Source: Planctomycetaceae bacterium (GTDB lineage Bacteria > Planctomycetota > Planctomycetia > Pirellulales > Thermoguttaceae). Taken from it: a stretch of DNA of 12,924 nt. The stretch is from contig WRCR01000059.1 of assembly GCA_009783865.1 (NCBI GenBank), positions 1 to 12,924 on the forward strand. Direction: 5' to 3'. A program made the position numbers and the translations under genes. Under the pieces are notes generated by a model. That model was not told where the DNA came from, made no database searches, and was given only the letters and a program-made list of their open reading frames with translations. Shown in pieces: positions 1 to 6,201 of the stretch. Positions within the stretch are counted from its first letter, which is position 1. Each line of letters opens with the position of its first letter.

Positions 1-592
1 AGTCGTTGAGTTCCCGTCCGCGTTCACCGATGAGACCGATGACGATAACGTCAGCATCGGTATAGCGGGCTATCATTCCGAGTGTTACGCTTTTGCCGAC
101 TCCCGACCCCGAAAAGATGCCGAGACGCTGTCCGCGTCCGCAGGTGAACATTCCGTCTATTGCTCGAACACCGGTTGACAAGACCGAGTTAATTCGCGGT
201 CGGCTGCTCGCAATCGGCGGTTCGTTGTCGAACGTAACTCTGTCGGGCAGCACCGGCAGCGGCAAACGGTCAACTGGTTTTCCTTCGGCGTTGAGAATCC
301 GTCCTAACAGATTGTCACCGGTGCGCAGCCAAGGCAATGTTTTTACGAGACGGATGCGGTTGCCTCTTCGGACACCGGTAATGTCGCTGTAAGGATAGAG
401 CAGCGTTAAATCGTCTTTGAAACCGATAACTTCGGCAATGAGCGGTGTGCTGCCCGGTCTTTCAATTTGAGCGACGCTGCCGACCGGACTGGGAAAGCCC
501 GCCGCAGAAACGGTCATTCCCTGCGTCTGCACCACGGTGCCGCTCAAGTGAACCGGCATAACGGTTTCAATATGTTCTTCGATATTTACCAT
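1..592 (-). CDS. fliI: Flagellar export ATPase FliI, N-terminal 197 residues (3' end beyond left edge)
   Basis: FliI is the cytoplasmic ATPase of the flagellar type III export gate. It forms a hexamer, works with FliH and FliJ, and resembles F1-ATPase beta. The translation from ATG at 592 shows a small N-terminal beta-barrel region (about residues 12-90). The family stretch RPRINSVLSTGVRAIDG (131-147) follows, then CGRGQRLGIF and a Walker A loop SGSGVGKS (161-168; Lys167, Ser168). The family motif GLIGERGRE (186-194) comes just before the window edge, so Walker B and the C-terminal domain are not visible. An in-frame TAA directly precedes the ATG, so this is the most upstream start. No clear Shine-Dalgarno is present, and the gene starts 12 bases after the fliH stop, so translation may be coupled. 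The motif match and the position after fliH make FliI much more likely than a virulence-type SctN ATPase. Confidence 0.95.
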   Translation of the reverse strand, partial: MVNIEEHIETVMPVHLSGTVVQTQGMTVSAAGFPSPVGSVAQIERPGSTPLIAEVIGFKDDLTLLYPYSDITGVRRGNRIRLVKTLPWLRTGDNLLGRILNAEGKPVDRLPLPVLPDRVTFDNEPPIASSRPRINSVLSTGVRAIDGMFTCGRGQRLGIFSGSGVGKSVTLGMIARYTDADVIVIGLIGERGRELND

Positions 593-604
593 TTAATTCT
601 ACAA

Positions 605-1504
605 CTACACTACGCTCAATTCTTCTTCTATTCTGTCGATTCTTGTTTCAATCCGGTTGTCAATTACGCCGAGAGCGGTTTCGAGAACGCAGCCGCCGGA
701 AGTAATTTTTTCGTCTGGAACGATTTCCGTCTTTGCCGATGCACACAATTCCCGAATCAGCAGCGTCATCTGCGGTTTCAAGGATTCATAGTCCGCCGTA
801 TTGAGCCGAATTCGCATCGAAGTATTTCCCGCTCCTAATTCGAGAACTTCCCGCAATAGTTTCAGCGGAACATCAATCATGTTCGGCAATTCACGAATAA
901 CCGCTCTCTTTGCGATTGCAGCGGCAACCTTAACTGCACTCTGTTCCCAAAGTTGCAGAAACGATTGTTTCGCCGCTTCGAGTTGTTTCGACATATCCTG
1001 CAACGCCGGAAACAGCGTTTCAAGTTTTGCTCCTAATTGTATCTCCGCTTCTTTACGAATCTTTTCGGTATAATCAGTCAACGCTTGTGTTTCGCCGTCT
1101 GTATAACCGGCAGAAAATCCTTCTTCATAGCCGGTTTTTTTTCCTTCGTCATAACCGTTTTTTCGGGCGGCATCTTCTTCGAGTTGTAATTTTTCTTTGA
1201 GTTTGAGTGCTTCACTTTCCAGTTCTGATTTCCGATGCCTAAAAATTTCTTCTTCTCTGTGCAGTTTCTCATGTAATTCCTGAAGTTGTTTGCGGATTAT
1301 CTGCGCTTCCTGTTCCGCTTCCATTCGGGTTTGACGTATTTCACTTAGAGTCGTCTCACGAAGGCGGGCAACTTCGTTCCTCGCCTCGGCTGTCACTTGA
1401 ACCGCTTCCGCTTTTACCCGCGTCAGATACTCCATTGCCTTTGTTTCAAGGTCAACGAAGTTAAACGGCACCGGTCGGTAAGTTATCGGTTTATCATTCG
1501 GCAT
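605..1504 (-). CDS. fliH: Flagellar export apparatus stator protein FliH
   Basis: FliH binds and regulates the FliI ATPase and tethers it to the export gate at the base of the flagellum. The 299-residue product has a long charged helical, probably coiled-coil region (about 25-112, rich in Glu/Lys/Arg). A striking glycine ladder follows, GYDEGKKTGYEEGFSAGYTDG, with Gly at 117, 121, 125, 129, 133 and 137. Such GxxxG repeats are a hallmark of FliH and YscL. The C-terminal part (about 165-299) ends with GGCVLETALGVIDNRIETR, the usual FliH C-terminal signature. Its ATG overlaps the fliG end by 11 bases and is preceded by GGAGG (complement of 1514-1518), nine bases upstream, which supports the start. 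It is somewhat longer than enterobacterial FliH because of the extended coiled coil. Confidence 0.9.
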   Translation of the reverse strand: MPNDKPITYRPVPFNFVDLETKAMEYLTRVKAEAVQVTAEARNEVARLRETTLSEIRQTRMEAEQEAQIIRKQLQELHEKLHREEEIFRHRKSELESEALKLKEKLQLEEDAARKNGYDEGKKTGYEEGFSAGYTDGETQALTDYTEKIRKEAEIQLGAKLETLFPALQDMSKQLEAAKQSFLQLWEQSAVKVAAAIAKRAVIRELPNMIDVPLKLLREVLELGAGNTSMRIRLNTADYESLKPQMTLLIRELCASAKTEIVPDEKITSGGCVLETALGVIDNRIETRIDRIEEELSVV

Positions 1505-2309
1505 AATGCAATTCCTCCAGCACCGCCATTCTCGCTGCTAATACATCGTCTTCGTCTATTGTGTTAAATTGCCGAAGTTGTTTTTTCATTTCTGCTTCTT
1601 CAGTCGGAGAAAATCTTTCAAGTACCCGCTGGATAAATGACGGTTCAGCCCCGACCAGTGAAAGCATCGCCGTCATCAAATTGACTCTGTGAAACAGTGC
1701 TGACAATTCTTCATTGTTCAATCGGTCAAGTTCGTTGAACTCTTCATCGGAACGCTGTTGAAATCGTTCCCGCAATGCTGATTCAATATCGTTTAGCAAT
1801 TCCGAAGACATCGGAATAATTCCGTTGTTTTGCGATAACCGCTGTGCGGTTTCGGTGCGCACAGTCGGCGACAGTTGCGCCAGAATGTTTTGCTTCACCG
1901 AAACAGTTAGATGGGAAAGCACTGCTGCAATAATCTGCGGACGCTCATTGATAAGTTCCCGCGCCGTGATTTCCGGCGGAAGCCGATTGAGGAAATTAAA
2001 CCGCTTCGGCTTGCTGACTTGCGTTTGAACTCCGCTTGACGAAAACGGACGGCGATATGTACCGCTTAACGGTATTGAAGAATCCGTATCTCTCGGAAGC
2101 CGCTGTTTCTTTACCGACAAGGTTTGAATAAATTCTTCGGCAACATTTTTCTTTTCGGTTTCCGAAACAACGGGAAGCGTCCGCAGTTCCCGAAGCAAAG
2201 TTCTTGCGGTTTCGGAATCAAGCCGGGAAAGCACAGCATCGATTGTTTTCGTCTCCAATCCACTCAACAGCAGTGCGGCTTTTTGGGTGTCTCTTCGGGG
2301 TTCGTTCAT
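1494..2309 (-). CDS. fliG: Short, divergent FliG-like flagellar rotor/switch protein
   Basis: FliG couples the MS ring to the C ring and, in ordinary motors, takes torque from MotA. This 271-residue protein has an N-terminal FliG_N-like part (8-66, QKAALLLSGL onward). A polar linker (70-100) follows, then a FliG-middle part (104-180) with ERPQIIAAVLSHL (122-134) matching the family EHPQ motif. A C-terminal part (196-271) has SLVGAEPSFIQRVLERFSP, matching the ALKGA...REKFL segment. Aligned from memory with E. coli FliG (about 330 residues), roughly 50 residues of the ARM-C segment seem absent, and the torque-helix charges are not kept. I chose ATG 2309: it lies one base after the upstream stop and follows AGAAGAGA, while a TTG at 2345 would overlap the upstream gene by 35 bases. 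Position just before fliH supports FliG. It could be a non-torque paralogue. Confidence 0.78.
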   Translation of the reverse strand: MNEPRRDTQKAALLLSGLETKTIDAVLSRLDSETARTLLRELRTLPVVSETEKKNVAEEFIQTLSVKKQRLPRDTDSSIPLSGTYRRPFSSSGVQTQVSKPKRFNFLNRLPPEITARELINERPQIIAAVLSHLTVSVKQNILAQLSPTVRTETAQRLSQNNGIIPMSSELLNDIESALRERFQQRSDEEFNELDRLNNEELSALFHRVNLMTAMLSLVGAEPSFIQRVLERFSPTEEAEMKKQLRQFNTIDEDDVLAARMAVLEELHYAE

Positions 2310-2310
2310 A

Positions 2311-3171
2311 TTATTTCTCTTCTGGTTTATCGGCGGCGGTTCCAATCCATTGTCTTATCACGGAAGCGGCAGCATCAATGTTTTCCGCTGCTAAATCGCC
2401 TGCTTCATCTGCAAGCGTATGAATATCTTTACTAAATCCCGGCAATGTTCTGATTGCCTCTCGTTTTTCCTCTTCCGTTTTTTTATTTTCTTCTTCAGTT
2501 CCTTCTACGCCGGTTTGCTTGTAAATCAAACCTGCTTCGGCTTTGAGTTGTTCGATACGTTCTTTGCGTTCCTGTTCAAGTTGTTCCGGCGTTTTTCCGA
2601 GAACTAACTGCCGCTGATGTTCCGAAATACTGCGGGCAATTCTTGCCGCTTCCATTTGTTTGATATTTGTCATCACGTTCAAGACCGCTTCTTCATTCGG
2701 CGAAGATGGTCTTGCCGCTTTTATTCGATTTTCATCAAGTTTCAATAGACGTTGTCTTGCCGCCTCGATGTCGTTTGCTATATCATTGGGAGTCATCCGT
2801 TTTGGATAATACTCCTCATTAAGTTCGTCCAGCTTCAGTACGGTTTCGTCAAGCGTGAACATTTCCAGAACCTGCTGTTCTTTTTCTATTCGTTGGTCAG
2901 CACGTTTTTTTTCATAATCGACGGCGGCATCGATTTTCATTTTTCCTTTGACGGGTTTGGAAGTATTCTTTCCCGGCACGACACGCTGCAAGACAACTTT
3001 TGTGCGCGGGTCTATTCGCACCATAGATTCCAGCAGTTTGATAATTTCATCGGTGGATAGTCCGCCCATTGCTTGAACGTGTTCTGCCAGATTATTCGGC
3101 AGAACCGCCGCTTTTGCAGGGTCGGTTTTCTTCTTCGGCTTTTCCGTATTTTGCCTATCTTCTTCCGCCAC
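2311..3171 (-). CDS. Unrecognised soluble protein at operon head with a FliF-like C-terminal tail
   Basis: I do not recognise this 286-residue protein as a whole. It starts with a Lys-rich acidic-basic tail. A small globular-looking part (25-65, with MGGLSTDEIIKLLESMVRIDP) follows, then a long charged, mostly helical region (80-245, many Glu/Lys/Arg). It has no signal peptide and no membrane segment. The C-terminus DLAAENIDAAASVIRQWI (259-276) closely resembles the last residues of enterobacterial FliF (VVALVIRQW), which bind FliG_N. It also fills the place fliF normally has before fliG. The periplasmic ring domains and both transmembrane helices of FliF are missing, so it is not a full MS-ring protein. 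The start is GTG at 3171, backed by AAGGAG six bases upstream. Inference: a cytoplasmic adaptor that docks FliG, or the tail half of a split FliF. Confidence 0.8.
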   Translation of the reverse strand: MAEEDRQNTEKPKKKTDPAKAAVLPNNLAEHVQAMGGLSTDEIIKLLESMVRIDPRTKVVLQRVVPGKNTSKPVKGKMKIDAAVDYEKKRADQRIEKEQQVLEMFTLDETVLKLDELNEEYYPKRMTPNDIANDIEAARQRLLKLDENRIKAARPSSPNEEAVLNVMTNIKQMEAARIARSISEHQRQLVLGKTPEQLEQERKERIEQLKAEAGLIYKQTGVEGTEEENKKTEEEKREAIRTLPGFSKDIHTLADEAGDLAAENIDAAASVIRQWIGTAADKPEEK

Positions 3172-3177
3172 TTATGT

Positions 3178-3183
3178 CTCCTT
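3178..3183 (-). promoter_or_regulatory. Shine-Dalgarno site fixing a GTG start
   Basis: AAGGAG on the minus strand, six bases before GTG 3171. It is the best ribosome binding site in the left operon and supports the non-ATG start of the first gene. Confidence 0.8.
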
Positions 3184-3208
3184 ACTTACCGATAAAAATG
3201 AACAGCGG

Positions 3209-3237
3209 ATAATACGAAAATTGCCGATTCAAGTCAA
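3209..3237 (-). promoter_or_regulatory. Sigma70-type promoter of the flagellar operon
   Basis: On the minus strand, TTGACT (complement of 3232-3237) is followed after exactly 17 bases by TATTAT (complement of 3209-3214). Both hexamers match the housekeeping consensus at five of six bases. Transcription would begin near 3202, about 30 bases before the GTG start at 3171. No sigma54 (TGGC-N8-TTGC type) or sigma28 pattern is evident here, so the operon looks to be under the housekeeping sigma factor. Confidence 0.65.
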
Positions 3238-3310
3238 CACCAATAACTGCTATGTATGTATGTTACGGTATTATCAAGGTTATGTAAAAAGCCCGCATTG
3301 TTAGCAAGGG

Positions 3311-3338
3311 TTGTATTTCCCCGAAGATTTGTTAAAAT
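3311..3338 (+). promoter_or_regulatory. Possible gnd promoter
   Basis: TTGTAT (3311-3316), 16 bases, then TAAAAT (3333-3338), about 60 bases before the gnd start. The -35 box is weak, so this is only the best candidate within the 228-base divergent gap between gnd and the flagellar operon. Confidence 0.3.
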
Positions 3339-3399
3339 TCTTCCTCCAATGGGAAATTTCGTTCAATAATTTCAACAATTTAACAGAATTAGAAAAGTT

Positions 3400-4881
3400 A
3401 TGACATCGAACTACGATATCGGTCTTATGGGTCTTGCCGTTATGGGGCAAAACCTCGTACTAAACATGATTGACCACGGCTGCAAAGTTGCCGTCTTCAA
3501 CCGCACTACATCGAAGGTTGACGAATTCATTCAAGAAAACCGCTCTAATTATTCCGAAGAGCAACTCGTCGGTACTCATTCGCTCAAGGAACTCGTCGGC
3601 AAACTTTCCCGTCCGCGAAAAGTGATGATGATGATTCAATCCAAAGATGCCGTTCCCGCACCGGAAATTGCGCTGTATCCGAATGTTGCCGCCATTGACG
3701 CAGTTATAGAAGAACTCCTTCCGCTGCTCGAACCCGGCGATGTTATCATTGACGGCGGCAATACCCACTTCCGTGATACGGAACGCCGCACGAAGTTTGT
3801 CGAAAGCAAAGGATTGCTCTACATCGGCACCGGCGTTTCCGGCGGAGAGGAAGGCGCGCGCAAAGGTCCTTCTATTATGCCCGGCGGTACCGAAAAGGCG
3901 TGGGAACTCGTCAAACCGATTTTTCAGGCAATTTCCGCAAAAGTCGGTCCGAAAAAAGACATTCCCTGCTGTGAATGGGTCGGTGTGCGCGGTGCCGGTC
4001 ATTATGTCAAAATGGTTCACAACGGCATTGAATACGGCGATATGCAGTTAATCTGCGAAGCATACTGGATGCTCAAAAACGCACTCGGTTATACCAATGC
4101 GCAACTTCACGAAACCTTTGCCGAATGGAACAAAGGCGAACTCGATTCCTATCTCATCGACATCACGAAAGACATTTTCACGGTTACCGTCGACGAATCG
4201 ACTTATCTTGTTGACCTAATCCTTGACACCGCCGGTGCGAAAGGCACCGGCAAGTGGATGTCACAACTCGCTCTTGACATCGGCACGCCGTCATCGCTGG
4301 TTACCGAAGCGGTCTATGCAAGATGTATCTCGGCAATGAAGGATGCACGCGTGAACGCATCGAAGGTATTGACGTTCAATTCCAAACGCACGGAATTACC
4401 AGCGGACTTTGCCGAGCAAATCAGACAGGCACTTTACGCTTCGAAAATTTGTTCTTACGCTCAAGGATATGTTCAACTTCAAGCAGCGGCGAAAGAATAC
4501 GATTGGAATTTGAAATTCGGCGAAATTGCAATGTTATGGCGCGGCGGCTGTATCATTCGGGCTGTGTTTCTGGAGAGAATCAAGGAAGCATTCGATAAGA
4601 ATCCGAACTTGGAAAATCTGCTGTTAGACCCGTATTTCAAGAACATCGTTGAAAATGCTCAAACGGCGTGGCGAAACGTGGTTAAGACGGCAATCGATTT
4701 TGGAATACCGGTTCCGGCGTTCAGCACGGCATTGTCGTATTATGATTCATACCGCAGCGCAAATTTACCGGCTAATCTGTTGCAGGCACAGCGGGATTAT
4801 TTCGGTGCGCACACTTATGAACGGACTGACAAACCGCGCGGTGAAAAATTTCACACGGATTGGATTAGCGAAAAGAAGTAA
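3400..4881 (+). CDS. gnd: 6-phosphogluconate dehydrogenase, decarboxylating
   Basis: This enzyme oxidises and decarboxylates 6-phosphogluconate to ribulose 5-phosphate with NADP+ in the oxidative pentose phosphate pathway, in the cytoplasm. The 493-residue product has the N-terminal Rossmann motif GLMGLAVMGQNL (8-19), then IIDGGNTHFRDT (116-127), and the substrate-binding signature GVSGGEEGARKGPSIMPGG (145-163). The catalytic stretch is GAGHYVKMVHNGIEYGD (198-214), with Lys204 and Glu211 as expected catalytic residues. The C-terminal YFGAHTYER binds the phosphate of the partner subunit's substrate. It is the long dimeric type. Against E. coli Gnd, as recalled, it carries about 14 extra residues after MMMIQ (about 81-95). 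Only a weak purine-rich stretch (AGAAAAG) precedes the ATG. It stands alone: it diverges from the flagellar operon and converges on the next gene with a 21-base gap. Confidence 0.97.
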   Translation: MTSNYDIGLMGLAVMGQNLVLNMIDHGCKVAVFNRTTSKVDEFIQENRSNYSEEQLVGTHSLKELVGKLSRPRKVMMMIQSKDAVPAPEIALYPNVAAIDAVIEELLPLLEPGDVIIDGGNTHFRDTERRTKFVESKGLLYIGTGVSGGEEGARKGPSIMPGGTEKAWELVKPIFQAISAKVGPKKDIPCCEWVGVRGAGHYVKMVHNGIEYGDMQLICEAYWMLKNALGYTNAQLHETFAEWNKGELDSYLIDITKDIFTVTVDESTYLVDLILDTAGAKGTGKWMSQLALDIGTPSSLVTEAVYARCISAMKDARVNASKVLTFNSKRTELPADFAEQIRQALYASKICSYAQGYVQLQAAAKEYDWNLKFGEIAMLWRGGCIIRAVFLERIKEAFDKNPNLENLLLDPYFKNIVENAQTAWRNVVKTAIDFGIPVPAFSTALSYYDSYRSANLPANLLQAQRDYFGAHTYERTDKPRGEKFHTDWISEKK

Positions 4882-4902
4882 TTTAGCCGGTACTCCAGTT
4901 CA

Positions 4903-5712
4903 TTACTTTTTCCGCAGTTTCCTTCGCAGAGCAATCGCTCCCATACCTGCTGCTCCGATGCCGAATATCAGCATCGCGGCGGGTTCGGGAGTGGGGGTAG
5001 TACCCGGAGTGGGGTCAGGAGATGGCGGAATATAATCGGGGGTAGCACCGAAGCCCATACCGCCAATCATATATCCGTTGTTGCCGGTACCGGTGGAGTC
5101 GAACTTCACGCTTTGGAGAAAAGTCCCTTCGTCAAGTACAAAACCGAGGAACGGAGAGTCGTTCGAAAACTGCTGCTGTTTTACTATCGTTTGCAGTGTA
5201 CCTTCTACATCCCAATACTGGACAGTCAAATTGAAAGTTGCCGCTGCGTTATAACTGCTCCAAGGGACGAGAGAAATGTAAAACGAGTCCACAAAAGCAT
5301 CAATGAAGGATACCGTAAAGTTATTTGCACTGTTGTGGGACATTGTTGCAGTACCGTTTTCCAACACGCCTGCATTACCGGTTCCTTCCCCGCCTGCTCC
5401 ATTTCCATTGAAGTCGACAGAGTAGATTACACCGGACGTTGTTCTTCCGTCCTCGTGTTCAACGTCGAATTCCCATTGTGTCCAAGCCCCCTTCGTGCCG
5501 TCGGGATTGATGCTGTTGTTACCGCCGCCGGTGTGTTCTTTAACTCGGGAAAAATTCCAATTGGAAATACTAACTCCTCCCAGATAGGTATCTTTACTCG
5601 TGGTAAAGTTGACATTGCCTTCGATAAAGTCCGCTTGCGTTACACTTGCTGCAAGCGCAAAAACCGAAATGTGCAATAGAGAAATCAAACTGTTTGTTGT
5701 CAGTGTTTTCAT
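4903..5712 (-). CDS. Secreted PEP-CTERM sorting-domain protein, function unknown
   Basis: The 269-residue product has an N-terminal signal peptide (about 1-27, hydrophobic SLLHISVFALAASVTQA). A Gly/Asn/Thr-rich, probably beta-sandwich ectodomain follows (28-225). A Pro-rich spacer (225-241) leads to a classic PEP-CTERM tail: PEP at 242-244, a hydrophobic helix LIFGIGAAGMGAIAL and the basic end RRKLRKK. Such tails are recognised by an exosortase, which cuts and anchors or releases the protein at the outer surface, often together with exopolysaccharide. No exosortase gene lies in this window. The ectodomain has no enzyme motif I recognise. Few cysteines and many small polar residues suggest a structural surface protein. 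A weak GGTGGG precedes ATG 5710-5712. It converges with gnd and diverges from the second PEP-CTERM gene. Confidence 0.88.
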   Translation of the reverse strand: MKTLTTNSLISLLHISVFALAASVTQADFIEGNVNFTTSKDTYLGGVSISNWNFSRVKEHTGGGNNSINPDGTKGAWTQWEFDVEHEDGRTTSGVIYSVDFNGNGAGGEGTGNAGVLENGTATMSHNSANNFTVSFIDAFVDSFYISLVPWSSYNAAATFNLTVQYWDVEGTLQTIVKQQQFSNDSPFLGFVLDEGTFLQSVKFDSTGTGNNGYMIGGMGFGATPDYIPPSPDPTPGTTPTPEPAAMLIFGIGAAGMGAIALRRKLRKK

Positions 5713-5768
5713 TGTTTCTACCCACCGTCCGCTGTAATATCCGGTCTGAATAAAACCACTAGAGGAGC

Positions 5769-5797
5769 ATTATCGCATATATTGCGTCCAAAAACAA
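5769..5797 (-). promoter_or_regulatory. Candidate promoter of the leftward PEP-CTERM gene
   Basis: On the minus strand, TTGTTT (complement of 5792-5797), 17 bases, then GATAAT (complement of 5769-5774). The -10 box is good and the -35 box weak. Transcription would start near 5762, giving a leader of about 50 bases. Confidence 0.45.
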
Positions 5798-5927
5798 GGG
5801 GGAAGAAAAATTTAACCGCCAAAATGGGGTAAAAACGTTTTAGTTTAATTTACAAACCCTCCCGTTGTTTTTGCAATTTAACACAAAATACACCAACACA
5901 CTTACAGTGCATCTGCTATAGTATATC

Positions 5928-5952
5928 AAAATGGTACAAAAAATGGTACAAA
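5928..5952 (+). repeat. Two-copy tandem repeat, 12-base period
   Basis: AAAATGGTACAAA occurs twice, starting at 5928 and 5940, so the copies share one A and lie about one helical turn apart. Each contains the palindromic core GTAC. The spacing would suit a pair of protein-binding half-sites, but this could be chance in AT-rich DNA. Confidence 0.4.
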
Positions 5953-6079
5953 TGTTGCAAACGAACTGATGGGACGAGAGGAATTGCCAAATTTACCGCG
6001 CAAAAACACATAATTACGTGAACAATTGGAAAAATTAGCAAAATTTTGCGGAAAATGAGCAAATTTATAGTTATCCCTC

Positions 6080-6107
6080 TTGAAATTTTCCGATTTTATG
6101 ATACAAT
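6080..6107 (+). promoter_or_regulatory. Promoter of the rightward PEP-CTERM gene
   Basis: TTGAAA (6080-6085), 16 bases, then TACAAT (6102-6107). Both boxes match the sigma70 consensus at five of six bases. Transcription would begin near 6114, giving a leader of almost 90 bases before ATG 6202. Confidence 0.6.
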
Positions 6108-6129
6108 GAACAGTAATTACGCTGGTGGT

Positions 6130-6165
6130 GCGTTATACGCTCATGGTTTTATGCCCATTGAGTGT
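6130..6165 (+). promoter_or_regulatory. Structured leader with two mutually exclusive hairpins
   Basis: A small hairpin GCGT-TAT-ACGC (6130-6140) shares its right arm with a longer one. In the longer hairpin ACGCTCATGG (6137-6146) pairs with CCATTGAGTGT (6155-6165) across an 8-base loop, with one G-T wobble and one bulged T. Both lie in the predicted 5' leader, before the GGAG ribosome site at 6191-6194. I do not recognise a known riboswitch class. Confidence 0.35.
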
Positions 6166-6201
6166 TGTTTTAGGGTTTAGATTTTTTACAGGAGCAAATT
6201 T

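Larger units (their letters stand above)
5713..6201. other. AT-rich divergent intergenic region between two PEP-CTERM genes
   Basis: These 489 bases hold no convincing gene. They contain a candidate promoter for each flanking gene, a 12-base-period tandem repeat (5928-5952), a perfect 12-base palindrome GCAAAATTTTGC (6038-6049), and a leader with competing hairpins (6130-6165). The middle is rich in A and T tracts. A small regulatory RNA cannot be excluded. Confidence 0.7.

Noticed and set aside
467..838. Plus-strand open frame across the fliI-fliH junction
   Set aside because: It overlaps two well-supported minus-strand genes and has no motif.
2310..2345. Extended fliG start at TTG 2345
   Set aside because: It would overlap the upstream gene by 35 bases from a rare start codon, while ATG 2309 has a purine-rich ribosome site and sits one base after the upstream stop.
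1494..3171. Virulence-type (non-flagellar) type III secretion cluster
   Set aside because: FliG-like and FliH with a full glycine ladder next to FliI, and FlhB with NPTH nearby, fit flagella. No secretin or needle gene is visible.
3172..3399. Sigma54 or sigma28 flagellar promoter
   Set aside because: I looked for TGGC-N8-TTGC and TAAA-N15-GCCGATAA-like patterns on the minus strand and found none. A sigma70-type promoter fits better.
3460..4020. Long open frame (186 codons) antisense to gnd
   Set aside because: It lies wholly inside a clear gnd gene. It shows His/Asn/Phe-rich content with no motif, as expected for the reverse of biased codons.
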